Notes under the pieces: model-generated
Told to the model about the DNA's origin: nothing
Seen by the model: only the letters and a program-made list of their open reading frames with translations
Database searches by the model: none
Part shown: positions 42,178-54,634 of the stretch, piece after piece
How the letters are laid out: each line of letters opens with the position of its first letter
Position numbering within the stretch: the stretch's first letter is position 1
Translations under genes and position numbers: made by a program
Source of the DNA: Paraconiothyrium sp. Pb-2020
Taxonomy: Eukaryota > Ascomycota > Dothideomycetes > Pleosporales > Didymosphaeriaceae
DNA length: 64,000 bases
Assembly: GCA_022419385.1 (NCBI GenBank)
Contig: JAJUBI010000007.1
Span: 2,079,768-2,143,767 of the forward strand
Direction: 5' to 3'

Positions 42178-45100
42178 ATGCGTACCGCAGCCCTCAGAGC
42201 AGCTTCGACGCTTGCTCGAGCCACCCGCTCGCCGCGCGTGAGCTACTGTGCTCAAAACCGCTCACTGCGGCTCTTTTCGACATCTCCCGCCTCCCGCTAT
42301 GCCGCCTTGAGTCCTACTGCTTCGCGAGACTTCAAAGCGACCGGCCCCGAGGATGTGCTGGAAGCAAAGCAGGACCCTTCGCAGGCTGTCTTGGCCTTCA
42401 ACGACGTCGACACGTTTCCTCGCAGGCACATTGGGCCGTCTGCGTCGTCTATTCAAGAAATGCTCGCGACTCTTGATCCTCCAGTCGCGAGCTTGGACGA
42501 ATTCGTCAAGCAAGTTGTCCCGGAGAGTATCCTCTCTGAACGCTCGCTGGAAATTGGTGGCATCTCGACAAACAAAACTAAACCCACCCAAACCCACTGG
42601 ACTGAGAATGGAGTACCGGAAAGCATTTTCCTCAGAGAAGCCCAGCAAATTTTTGACAAGAACGTCCCTGGCGTGAGCTATATTGGGCAAGGATACTATG
42701 GCACCAAGGTCCCAGAAGTGATCAAGAGAAACGTCCTAGAAAATCCGGCGTGGTATACCAGCTATACTCCCTATCAGCCAGAGATCAGCCAAGGCCGCTT
42801 GGAGTCACTACTGAATTTCCAGACAATGCTGACCGACCTTACGGGGCTTGCAATCGCAAACGCTTCCGTACTCGATGAGCCGACCGCCGCCGCCGAAGCA
42901 ATGACACTATCGTTGGGGCAACTTCCTGCATCGCGGCAGAAACGCCCAACCAAGACACTTCTGATTTCCGACCGTTGCCACCCGCAGACAATCGAGGTGC
43001 TACGTTCTCGAGCCGATGGCTTCGGCATCAACATTGAGACTGGTGACGTTCTGGCAAATAACTCCAAGCGAGTCGAGGAGCTCGGAGATGACTTGGTGGG
43101 TGTCATTGCGCAATACCCCGACACCGAAGGCGCTGTGGAGGACTTTCGTGGGCTAGCGGACAAGGTGCACAAGAAAGGCGCTCTCTTCAGCGTGGCCACG
43201 GATCTCCTTGCCCTGACCCAGCTGACTCCTCCCGGAGAATTTGGCGCCGACATCGCCTTCGGGAACGCACAGCGCTTTGGTGTGCCTCTTGGATACGGCG
43301 GCCCTCATGCAGCCTTTTTTGCTACATCTGACAAGATCAAGCGAAAGATGCCCGGACGCATCATCGGATTGTCTAAGGACAGACTTGGCAACCCGGCGGC
43401 GAGGTTGGCGCTGCAAACCCGTGAGCAACATATCCGACGAGAAAAGGCCACAAGTAATATCTGCACTGCCCAAGCTCTGTTAGCAAACATGAGCGCTATG
43501 TATGCAGTTTACCATGGACCCGATGGCATCAGATGCATTGCGAGACAGGTCGTTGCGGTGACCCGACGTGCGCAGCAAGTTTTGATCAACTACGGCTACA
43601 AGACTGGACAGCGTGGCAACCTGACAGATGCTCCTGCAGCGTTCGATACGTTTGTCGTCGCGACGGGAGAGAAGACGGACAAGATCGTTGCGCAGGCACT
43701 CGCCAACAACGACCATGTTCGCAAACTTGACGACCAGCATATAGGACTTTCCTTCGACGAAGCATCAACTAGTGAGGGCGTTGGACGTCTGCTGTCATAC
43801 TTCCGTGAAGCTGCTGGCGTTACGGAAGAGCAGAACGTTATCGAAAAGGTTACCGTTGCACCCCCGACTGGCTTCGAACGCACAAGCGAATTTCTTACTC
43901 ACCCAGTCTTCAACTCGCACCATTCGGAGACCGAGTTGCTGCGCTACATCCACCATTTGCAATCGAAGGATCTTTCATTGGTACATTCCATGATCCCGCT
44001 AGGTTCTTGTACCATGAAGTTGAATGCCACGAGTGAAATGGCTCCAGTATCATGGGCCACTGTGAACAACCTGCACCCGTTCATGCCGTTGGATAAGGCT
44101 GAAGGCTACCAGATCATGATCAAACAGCTGGAGGATGATCTTGCCAACATCACAGGCTTCCATTCCGTATCGCTTCAGCCCAACTCGGGAGCCCAAGGAG
44201 AGTTCGCGGGACTACGAGTCATTCGAAAGTATCAGGAGTTGCAGCCCGGCAAGAAGCGCGACATATGCCTGATTCCCAAGTCCGCACACGGTACCAACCC
44301 GGCCAGTGCCGCAATGGCAGGTATGAGGGTCGTCACTATCAACTGCGACACAGTCACCGGTAACCTCGACATGGCCGATCTCGAGGCTAAGTGCAAGAAG
44401 CACAGCGAGGAGCTTGGTGCCATTATGGTCACCTACCCCAGCACATTCGGTGTGTTTGAACCCCAGATCAAGGAGGTCTGTGACATGATCCACGAACATG
44501 GCGGCCAAGTATACATGGACGGCGCCAACATGAACGCGCAGATCGGCCTCTGCTCGCCTGGCGAAATCGGCGCCGACGTATGCCACTTGAATCTTCACAA
44601 GACGTTCTGTATCCCCCATGGTGGTGGTGGCCCCGGTGTTGGGCCCATCGGCGTGAAGGAGCACCTCGCGCCCTTCCTGCCCGGCCACCTGCGGGGCGAG
44701 ACTGGCGGTGAGAAAGCTATCCATCCCATCAGTGGCGCTCCCTGGGGTAGCGCAAGTATTCTTCCCATCAGCTGGGCTTACATCAAGATGATGGGCGCGG
44801 TCGGCCTCACGCAAGCTACAAAGATAACCCTTCTCAACGCAAACTACATTCTGGCGCGCCTCAAGCCGCATTACCCCATTGTTTACACCAACGACAAGGG
44901 CCGCTGCGCCCACGAATTCATACTGGATATCAGAAAATTCAAAGAAACGGCTGGCATCGAGGCCATCGACGTTGCAAAACGCCTCCAGGACTACGGCTTC
45001 CACGCCCCGACAATGTCTTGGCCCGTCCCAAATACGCTGATGATCGAGCCCACCGAGAGCGAGAGCAAGCAGGAGCTCGACCGCTTCTGTAACGCCCTCA

Positions 45101-45450
45101 TCTCCATCCGTAAAGAGATCGAGGCGGTGGAAAAGGGTGAGCAGCCCAAGGATAGCAACGTGCTCAAGATGGCACCGCATAGCCAGCTTGATCTGTTGAC
45201 GGGTGAGTGGGATCGTCCGTATACAAGGGAGCAGGCTGCGTATCCACTACCCTATCTCAAGGAGAAGAAGTTCTGGCCCGCGGTCACCAGAGTCGACGAC
45301 GGTAAGTTTCATCACCACGTCTAAAATTGAAATGAGGAGAGGTGCTAACGGTGATCAGTCTGGGGTGACAGCAACCTCTTCTGCACGTGCGCGCCGCCCG
45401 ACGACACCGAGGATATCAACAAGGCCATCGATGCGCCGCAGCCGACGTAG
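42178..45450 (+). CDS. GCV2: Glycine dehydrogenase (decarboxylating), glycine cleavage P protein, mitochondrial
   Basis: Two exons (42178-45301, 45359-45450) give 1071 residues, the usual length. An Arg/Ser-rich presequence (MRTAALRAASTLARATRSPR) targets the mitochondrial matrix. The N-terminal half starts 'FPRRHIGPSASSIQEMLA'; the C-terminal half carries the PLP-binding Lys in 'HLNLHKTFCIPHGGGGPG' (near residue 808). Other blocks are 'PLGSCTMKLNATSEM', 'SAHGTNPASAAMAGM' and 'MDGANMNAQIGL'. The enzyme decarboxylates glycine and passes the aminomethyl group to the lipoyl H protein. The last 30 residues come from the second exon ('WGDSNLFCTCAPP'). The 57-bp intron has a clean GTAAGT donor. Confidence 0.97.
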
Positions 45451-45872
45451 TGTCCTTCCTCTCTACCTACTCCCATTTGACGCGTCTGTACAAATGGTTT
45501 CTGGATTCTGGGCATTTACAAATTCACTCTTCAACAGCGCTGGCGTTTGGTGTCATATAATATGGATGGAATTCTAGAGTATGCATGTACAGAGTTGGGT
45601 TTTCCCCATCGTTTTCAACACGTGGGGTGACTGCATTGATAGACAGAATTCGGGTTTGATCGTACAATGTGTATTCCTGTTCCATTTGGAGCAATGCCGT
45701 TATTGACCTGACCTACGTCCTGAGACAGAAGGTCGCATTGTGTAGTACGGAGGGAGGCAAGAAGAGGACTGCTGCTGATATCTAGCAAATCAAGTACCAT
45801 AAACGCCGCGCTGACTTGAGTGCTAACCAAATATCAAGATGTGTACTATACGAACCACCTCCGCCAGAGCTT
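45451..45872. other. Convergent 3' flanks of glycine dehydrogenase and acid trehalase
   Basis: A 422-bp gap between two convergent genes. AT-rich in parts; no further gene. Confidence 0.45.
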
Positions 45873-48800
45873 CTACAACCGCCCACTCTGCACCAACATC
45901 TTCAACCCTTCGTCCCTGTCCTCACGCCCATCCTCGTCACCATGACTCTTCCAGTCATCCTTGGTGTATCCATCCTCCTCTTGATCCTCATCCCTGTCAC
46001 TTTCTTGACCGGCTAGAATGACGCTCCACTCCGCCACCGTTCCCCCGGCATACGCACTTCCGTTCCCAAGGTTCCCCCTGATGCCCAGATGCACGTACCT
46101 CCCACTCCATACCCTATCCTCGCCCACAAGCGTAATGTTCGTCTGGTTGCCCTTCACGGGCTCGATTACCATCGCGCGCTCCGGATCCCACGGCTCACTA
46201 GCGACCACTAGGCCTGCGGTGACATTGCGAACGTCGCCTCCATCTTCTTCAAGGATTTTGTCCTCTTCGAAAAAAGGAGGTAACGACGTATTGGATACCA
46301 GGACTTCGAAGTAAGCAGGCGGCTGCGCACCCCAGTCGAAGAGAACCTGGTGGATTGGGCCATAATGGGAGGGCTGTGTGTCAACAGTGAGGTAGTTCAC
46401 CCGCGTCGAGTTTTCAGGCTGCCATTTCGTGGATGAAGCGCCGTCGATGGCGGCGATGGGGAATTGGCCGGGAAGGTTGGACTGGTCTAAGTTGGGGACG
46501 AGGGGCTTGCATTGGAGGATGTTATCAGCTGCCGTTAAAGTCTGACCGAGCATACGGTTCGGCAGGTTTCCTTGTCGGGTGTGGTGTGAGAGTGTAGGTT
46601 CCTTCGCGCGTGCCGAGGGTTACGGGGATGCTGTCGGCGTACTTTGGGTTGGCTGTGTCGAGGATTTTATTGGGGAGGCGGAGAAGTATGGTATGCGTGG
46701 CGTTTGAGGTTGCGTTGATGCCATAACCCTGCCAGTAAATTGTGCGGTAGTTCAGATAGGGGATCTGAGGCGGGATGGACGGGTCGATATCAAGCCTGTC
46801 GACGAACATGCGCAGACCAAGGTACCCGAAGATACCCACGCGATTGGTACCTCCCATGCCGGTGAGGAAAGGGAAGGCGGGATGTGTACCGCCGTTCAGA
46901 AAAAAGTTGTCGATCACCTGCTCGGAATACTGGAACCATGGAGCTCGCGCGTATGGCTGAGAAGAGTAGTGATTGTAGGTATAGCTCGAACAGCCTGAGG
47001 GAGATATCTCGTTGGCGACGATGCTGAATGTAGCGTACGTCATACCTGGTCCATCGGGTGATTGTTTGTTTGCGTAGTAGTCGAGGTCTACAAGGCTGTA
47101 GGGGTTGTCATAGTTGAGGATGTCGTCAATCAGAACAACATCTGCTTGTTTGACGACCAGCGACCCGTTCATGGAACTATATTCCATCACTATGCCAGCC
47201 TCTTCGTAAACGGGCAGACGCATTTGTGCAGATATTTTATTCCATGTTTCATTCTGCGGTAGGCCAAACAGGCTGTTGAATTCGTTCGTCTCGTTCAAAT
47301 GTCTTTGAATTAGTGCAGTAGTAAATCCGACATTGTTTACATTGTTCGCGTACTCGTCCGGATCGGTGGCATTCAACAGCTCGTAATATCCCGAAGTCTC
47401 ATTATAATCGACCAGTTCGCCGTAGAAATAAGCAATGTCATTTGCGATTGGAAGGAATGTCTCCTTGAACCGCTCGGCATCCCCAGTTGCAATGAAATGG
47501 TTGCGAAACGCTATTGCGATATCACCGTTGACGTGGTATTCATAATCGAAGCATGGTCCACTAGCTGTGCAATTACCGTATCGTCCACTGTTGAGATCAT
47601 TAGAAAGGAAGCGCTTATAGCCTAGCCAGACTTTACTCATAGTACTCACGAGGTCCAGGGATATACTGCTCCTCCAGTGAACCTGCCCGTGTGATTCTTG
47701 GATGAGGTATAGGCCGTTTTGATGTTTTCTTTCGCTTGCGGATACATTTCAACGCGATAGTTGACAATGTTGACAATGTGTTGAGGATGGGACAACTGCA
47801 ACCCAAGCGCCATCCAGGTCTCAGCATCCCAGAATATAAGCCCACCATAGCAATCTGACCCTAGTCCACACACAGGTATGCTATTGATATTCAGGCGAGG
47901 GTTGTATCCCGCAGCGGCGATCGCATTCGGACCGACCGTATTCTGAAGAATCATGAAAGGATTGGTGACAGATGTGACATGCAGTTCTTGGATGCGGGGG
48001 TCAGCAGGCAGTGTCCCGTTCGGATAGTTGTACCTGTCAACAGAATCTTGTGTCATGATAGATTCCCATTCTTCGACGTGTGAGTGTCTGAGTGCGAAGA
48101 ATCCTGCATTTGCTCCCGCAAGCGACGCCGCAAACGCAGTTCTTCTTGGATTGTCAAACGCATCCGAAGAAGCTACTCCGACGTATTTTGTAATTTCTAC
48201 CCGTCGACCGCCGAGCAACTCCATATCGACCGATTGGCCAACGGACGACGTCTGTGTACTACCAAAGACGTCCTCGTCGACCTCGGATCGCGCATCCAGC
48301 TCTCTATACTGGTCGCATTGAAGGGTTGACACAACGTAGGCCGTAACGTTGGTGGTATTCTTCGGCCTGACCGCAGACCAGATGGTAGGAGACGCCTCTT
48401 CATAATTCTTGCCCACGAAATCGGCACGAACGGCGCTGGTGCCGTCGATGACATCGTACACGGTAAGATTAATATGGCGATGCGACTTGAGCCTGAGCTG
48501 TACGGCAGCTTGGTTGACGTAGAGCTTGTGTACGAACATCTCGTACTCGACGTTGATGACGTTACCATGGTCATTCCCAGGCATCCAATCGAAGGCCCAC
48601 TGCAAGATACCACCCTTCATATCCAGTCTGGAGCTGAATCTGGATATCTCCTTTGCGCTTGTAGAGGCGTTGAGCATGGCGCCATTCGCCTTGACGATCA
48701 GACCTGCCCAGTGTGGGATGCCGCTTAGAAAGCTGTCACCCCCATACTGACCAAGCCAAGGAAAATTGGATCCGCCGTCTCTATCATCAGCGTCATAAAA

Positions 48801-49097
48801 TCCAGCAATTGTCGCAAATGTTTGTCGTGTGTTGAAAAGCGGCCACCCGTTCCAGTTGTCTCCCATGATTGGCGCGTCACGTTCAAAGAACGGACCGAGA
48901 GCTGCAAGATTGATGCCCAAGTAGCCGTTCGAAAGCGACATGCGAGACTGATAGTGGCCTTGATCCAGCTGAGTTGTTACCAGCTCCCAGCGGTCGTCGT
49001 TCCATTCGATGTTATCAACGTTGGCGGCGCCCCGCATCGACAGGCCCGAGGCGGCCAACGGAATGAGTGCTGACAGGAGAACATGGCGTATCCGCAT
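45873..49097 (-). CDS. ATH1: Acid trehalase (alpha,alpha-trehalase, glycoside hydrolase 65), with one apparent frameshift
   Basis: Exon 1 (49097-47650) starts at a Met that opens a signal peptide (MRIRHVLLSALIPLAASG); exon 2 (from 47587) follows a 62-bp intron. Family blocks include 'SLSNGYLGINLAALGPFFER', 'GLIFWDAETWMALGLQL', 'PYARAPWFQYSEQVIDNFF' and 'PFLTGMGGTNRVGIFGYLGL'. The protein hydrolyses trehalose outside the cell or in the vacuole. Near 46580-46600 the frame must move by one base: the frame with 'GTREGTYTLTP' runs to a stop at 46525, while the conserved continuation 'NLPNRMLGQTLTAADNILQC' lies in another phase and reads on to 45873. No intron fits. The C-terminus is unusually acidic ('SDRDEDQEEDGY'). 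Confidence 0.88.
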
Positions 49098-49675
49098 GGT
49101 CCAAGCAAGCGATTTTGGTCGTTTCCGAACAATGTACAAGATGAAGCGATGGATAACTAGAAGGCGGGGGCAGCTTCAACCCCAAGCGTGGCTTAAAGAT
49201 AGAGAAAGCAGAGTAGCGAGAGGAACAGGCATCAAGGCGCAAGAACGAGCGCGCCGCACGTTGAATGTCGGCGCAGTGAAGCCTCCAAGAGGGGTGCAGC
49301 GACAGGCGGTGAGCGATCGGTTTGCCTCCGGACAATGCTTTCCTTCTGGAACGACAAGATTCACGCGGCTGCCTGGTCGGTGCGGTGGCAACTGCGGGAC
49401 CCGATGGGCATGGCACAGTCACACGACGCAGGCCAGATGCGAGGATCATAAAAAGTCGTGGAGCTGAGCAGAGCCGCAGGCTTATCAGAATCAGGGTCCA
49501 GACTTCTCTTGGCTTACCGTGGAGCCGCAGCAGGGGTGCCGCCTCGTTTACAGCATTGCCGCTTCAGCAGGTCCACGTTCGGCACTGCACATCCTGCCGG
49601 CAAGGAAATCATCGCTTCACTCTTGCAAGACGTCACGCATCGTGCAACAGCACTCTTCCCATTCGCAAGCCATGA
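49098..49675. other. Intergenic region
   Basis: A 578-bp gap holding the trehalase promoter and the 3' end of NTE1, both on the minus strand. No gene or tRNA seen. Confidence 0.4.
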
Positions 49676-52600
49676 CTAGATACTCGCCCTTCGAGGCGCC
49701 ATGGTCCTCCTGAGATTCTTCTCCTTCTCCGTCTCCTCACTGACAGGCAGCACCCCCTTCTTCCTCAGCCCCGCCAGATATTCCTTTCCGTACTGATACC
49801 CGACTTGATAGATCTCGTCAAACTTGGCGAAGTCGAGCGTGCCATACGCATCGACCGGCGGCCGCATATACCTACACCCAGGCGTCTTCTTCGCCCTCTC
49901 CAATGCATCGTACGAAGATACGTACGCGAGCCGGGATTGGATCTCGGACAAGGTGGGTGGATTTGGGTACGAGCTGAAGGGGTTCCACCGATTGACTAGC
50001 GCCCAAAACCCCGACAGCGAATCGCCAAAGGACTGAGGCGTGTCGTCGTCGAGGGAACCGACGTCCACCGCGAAGATGACGTCCGCGCCCAGCGACTTCA
50101 TGTGCGTGACTGTCAGATTGTCGATGTAGCCTCCATCTAGGAGCATGTTGTCATTGTCGCATAGCGGCGGAAGGAGACCGGCCAGGGACATGGACGCCCG
50201 CACATAACGCCAAACGTAGCCGCTGGTGTGCACCTCGGACCGACTCTTGCTGATGTTGGTCGTGTTGCAGTAATACTCCAGCCAAAAGTCCTCGATCTGC
50301 GAGTTGCCGAATGTCTTGAAGATGCCGCGATTGAACTCGTGGCCAGTTGTGTACGACGCGCTACATGACTTAGCTATACGTTTTTGCTTACTAGGCACAG
50401 CCACTTACGAAGGATAGGTGAGGTCGAGAGCAAACCTCCACATGCTGCCCATACGTCCAGCGAACTTCTTGGCTCTCCCGTACATTGGCACCACGTCGGC
50501 ATCCCAAGCGTACAGGGCACCGATGAAGGCACCAATCGACGTCCCGCCCACCATGTCAATAGGTATACCAGCTTCCTCCAACGCACGAATGATGCCAATC
50601 TGCGAGATGCCTCGGGCACCACCCCCGCCTAGGACCAGACCGACAGACTTGCCGCATAACCTTCTTGCAAGACGATGGAAGTCGCCCTTGAAAGGCGTGT
50701 CCGCAGAGTATAGCGGCGTCTGTCGAACGCGACGTGATGTGTATTTCTGGATCTCCGCCTGGAGTACTTGGACCCGGTGCTTCAGAGCGGTACCGAATCG
50801 ACGTCCTATCGGATGCACTGGCTCGGCGTTGGTACGGAAAGGCATCTGGACATGGTGATGGCTACCGTTCACCCATGGGCGGTTGCGTAACCATTTTCGC
50901 GTAAGCCCTGATGGACAATACTTCTCGGCATGCAATAAGACAAGCTCTTTCCGCGCAGTGGTCTTTGTCGTGAGAAGGAAGCGCTCGTATTCTCCGATGT
51001 TGGGGTGGCCTTCTGCTAGTCCAACTAGCAGGATGCAGTCAGCTTGGCTGATGCAAGTCTGTGTCCACGGAGATTTCACCGGAGTATCTGCAACGTAAAG
51101 GACCAGGCCGTACTTCTCCTCCAAGTCAGCAAGGTATTGGGAGACCTTCAACTTGCCCATGCGATTGAAAGCATGACGTCCAAGGTGATTAAGAATAGCT
51201 GCCTGGTTAAGAGACACGACCCCATTTGGAGTGCCGATCTGGTTTAGTGCTGTCATTAGTCGCCCGGCGAATTCCACAACCGGGACTCCAGCGGTGACAG
51301 GTAGGATCGTGACCGTGCGCAGATTGACTGTTGATGAGACCTTGCTCCGAGTAGCCGTCGAGCGCAGCTCTCTACTTTGCTCATGCAGGGGGTCTTCCAT
51401 CAATGCTCTCATGCGGGAAGCGATGATCTTGGATATCTTGATGGTGATGCCAGGGTGCTCCAAGGCGAGACTATTGAACAGCGTTTTGGGAAATTTCGCC
51501 ACCTCAGTATCACGAATGGCATGAAGTGACCCCGGCCGTGTTGATTCAGTGAGCACCTCAAGCTCTCCAACGCTGTCACCTTGTCCGTATTCACCAATGA
51601 CCTTCATGTCGTTGTTCGCGCCGTCCTTGATGGCTCTGAGACGTCCATTAAGAACGATGTAAATGGCGTCGCTTTCATCTCCTTGGTTGTATAGTACTTG
51701 GCCAGAGTTGACTTGAACCCACTCTAACGCAAAGTCGATGTGTAGGATCAGCCTGGGCAGAAGAGTCGTCAAGCGCTTTGCCATAGTCAACAGAACTACC
51801 GGGTACCGATCCACGATCCGCTCAATAGATGCTCGGGGCAAGAATCCAACGTACACATCTGTCTTCGCTGTGACATCCACAAAGGATCTGTAAGATGAAA
51901 CGGTCCCCAAATACCCAGCCAGGCCACCTGGTTTGGTGAGGAACAAAGTGTTTCTTGTCTTCTTTCGTTTTCCTTGTTCAGGTAGATTCAGATAGGAAGA
52001 GGAAGCGGTGTTTGTTGACCGTTTCAGTGTTGTTCCACCAAAAAGTTCGGCATCAGTTGTTCCGGGGACCGATGGAAGGGTGCCCAGGACGTTTGGCTCC
52101 TGGTGATCTTCCTCGACAGGCACGCTAACATCAAGAAATCCATCGATAACATAATAGAGGCCCGGATTTCGTTCGCCCTGTTCTACAAGCACAGCACCCT
52201 TAGGAAAGTACACAATCTCAACGTCATTGACAATCTCTTCTACAAGATTGTGGCCAGTAACACTCATAGTTGACTGTCCTGAAGCTGATATTACTGACTC
52301 AGTATCACCATCACGGGACGCTTCGTATGGGTCAATGAAACCAAAAGCGTTGCTGAACACAGCTTTCTGTCGCTTCGTATCAAAGGAAACGAGACGTGGG
52401 GACTGTTCGACCGACATCGACTTTGGTATTGGATTGTCGAGATCAGTCAGTCCAATCGCTTTGAACATGCAATCGAGCACGGACTCTCTGAAAACAGTGG
52501 CTTCGTCGATCGATTCCTGGCGATGTAGCGCAGCAGGTCTGGCTAGTGGCGATGCAAAAGGGTTGAAAGTACCTGCGTCAAGTGGGGTTTTTGCATCACG

Positions 52601-54358
52601 CCGATCTTGGTGTACTGGTTGGGAGAAGCTATAACGCCCTGTTCTCCCGCTACCTCGCGGAAGGTGCGTGTTCGTCAACAAGTCACCAGCGCTGACTCGG
52701 TCCGGGCCACCAGCAGGCTCCGGAGGGGTTGCCGTTTTATGAAGGTTTTCAGCACTGATGTCTACAGACGATCCACGAATCGCAGCAAGTCGTGCATGGC
52801 CAGCAGTTCCTTTCCTAAAGGCCGAATTTGATCTTCTTCGCCGACCGGCGCCAGGATTGTGGAGTGCTATTCCTTTCATGCCTTCTTCCGGCCCAGTGCG
52901 TTCTGTCTCTTTAGCGAACCTATCCTTCAGTCTCTGTAGGGCGGAGTCGCGCAAGAAGCCGGGCAAGTCATACGTAGTATACGTATTCATGAGCTTCTCG
53001 GTGCGTAGAACCTCGCTCGTAAGCCCTAGATATGCGTGACCAGTTGCAAGTGTAACTCGCTGTAACCTAGTCAAGATGACTTGAACAATATGTGCTGTTG
53101 CTTTCGGGTAGACGCGAGTGAGGCGACGGAACGCTGTGGCGGGAATGATTGCAATAGTTGTATCCTCTTTCGCTCGCGCGACGATATCGGGATGAGCTGA
53201 CTTAGCCTTCGACTTAGAACGAGCATGAGTCGAGTGTTTGTCTATACCGGTTCTATGAGCTTGCCCATTGACAGGGTTTGGGTCTAACGAGAATGGAGGC
53301 ACGCTTTGAAGATGGCCACCAGCAGTAAGACTGGCAATGCTCGATGCTCCGTGATGATCAAGTCTGCCTGGGGGCGTTCCGGGCATATCTGCCGGGGTTT
53401 GTGGGCGGGAATCGTCGAATGCGAAACTGCTGTTCCTGGAGATAGAAGGGCGAACCGGCCTCTCCATTGGCGTTGCCGGCACACTCGAGTCTACACCATA
53501 TTCGGAATCCTCATGGCGCAGCTTCACATCTTCAGTGAATAGAGACAGTATAGAGAAGAGCGAAGACATGGGCGCACCATTCTTTACTTCTGTGAGGAGT
53601 TGATATCCTTGACGATGACTCGTGTTTTCTGCACCTTCTCTGGGTGCTCCGTTTGGTATACCTTCATCATCGTCAGAATCTGCGCTGTCTCGGTTCGACT
53701 TGACGAAGATCTGGACCAGTCCATCTACAACCAAACAGAAACCCTTCTCCTCCTCCAACAGAATGGTCTCTCCAGCAATCAATTTTCTCGTCTGCATCGT
53801 CCGCGTGAGTTCGTGAAACACGGGTCGCTCCAGATAGCCAAACACTTTGATAGCGCTAAGGAACTCGTCCAGGTAGTTAGACAGGCCTCTTTTAGAGTCC
53901 CCCTCTTGGGTATCCGGGAATACTTCGACCTGAGGTTCATCGCGTTGGGGCTCAGGCGGAAGTCTCGTATACATGGTCATAAAACGGTATCTGACCAGGT
54001 AGCTTACTGTGGACACAATAAAGATAGCTATCAACATTCTACCCGGTATTAGCTGTGTTCAACGCGTGGGAGACAAGGCGTACAAAGTAGTGAAGTTCAT
54101 AGTGAACGTCAAACTCATAGAGAACAGCGTGAACAGCCATGTTGGTAACGTGATAGTCGTAAAGGTAATAATCCAGTACAACGCACCAGGTAGCACCCTC
54201 AAGATACTGAGTACAACCCGGGCAAGAAGGCCAAAAGTCGAGGATGGAGTTGGGTTCTCGATGGTTTTGGCTGTAGCTACCGCCGTCTGTAATGCGTCTG
54301 CAACACTGGAAACAGTGGCGGGCAAGCTGGTGCTAGCGGAACTCAGGACAGAGCTCAT
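49676..54358 (-). CDS. NTE1: Lysophospholipase NTE1 (patatin-type phospholipase B)
   Basis: Three exons (54358-54084, 54038-50409, 50360-49676) give 1529 residues, matching fungal NTE1. The N-terminus has membrane segments ('ITFTTITLPTWLFTLFSMSL' and 'LMLIAIFIVSTVSYLVRYRF'), then 'MYTRLPPEPQ'. Three cyclic-nucleotide-binding-like domains follow, then the patatin domain with 'GLVLGGGGARGISQIG' (oxyanion loop), 'GGTSIGAF' (nucleophile Ser, near 1258) and 'DGGYIDNL' (catalytic Asp, near 1378). It deacylates phosphatidylcholine at the ER, releasing glycerophosphocholine. Both introns are under 50 bp. It diverges from Arp9 across 276 bp. Confidence 0.95.
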
Positions 54359-54634
54359 AGCGTTGGCGGGTGTGCGGAGGACGGTGACCTCCAACTCAAG
54401 TCGAGTATCTCACGGAGGGCCGCCAGCGAGTGGAAAAGCCGGCGAAAACCGCGCAGAAGAGTGCAAAAGCATATGAGGCATAGTGAACAGTGAATGTGCG
54501 GCGAGCAGGAACCTGGGTAGCGGGGAGAGCAAGCAAGGTCACTTTCTTGGCAGCGACTCAAACCGTTCGCCGCGGCGCATCTTCACGCGCATTCTCGAAA
54601 ACGCGCTTCACATCGCGACGCCCATTGGCCCACC
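54359..54634. promoter_or_regulatory. Divergent promoter region, NTE1 / Arp9
   Basis: A 276-bp gap between two divergent start codons, so both promoters overlap. An ATTGG (CCAAT box on the other strand) lies at about 54624-54628, just upstream of the Arp9 ATG. Confidence 0.45.

Noticed and set aside
44212..45180. 322-codon antisense frame inside glycine dehydrogenase
   Set aside because: It is a shadow of the strongly biased codons of the P protein and has no family features.
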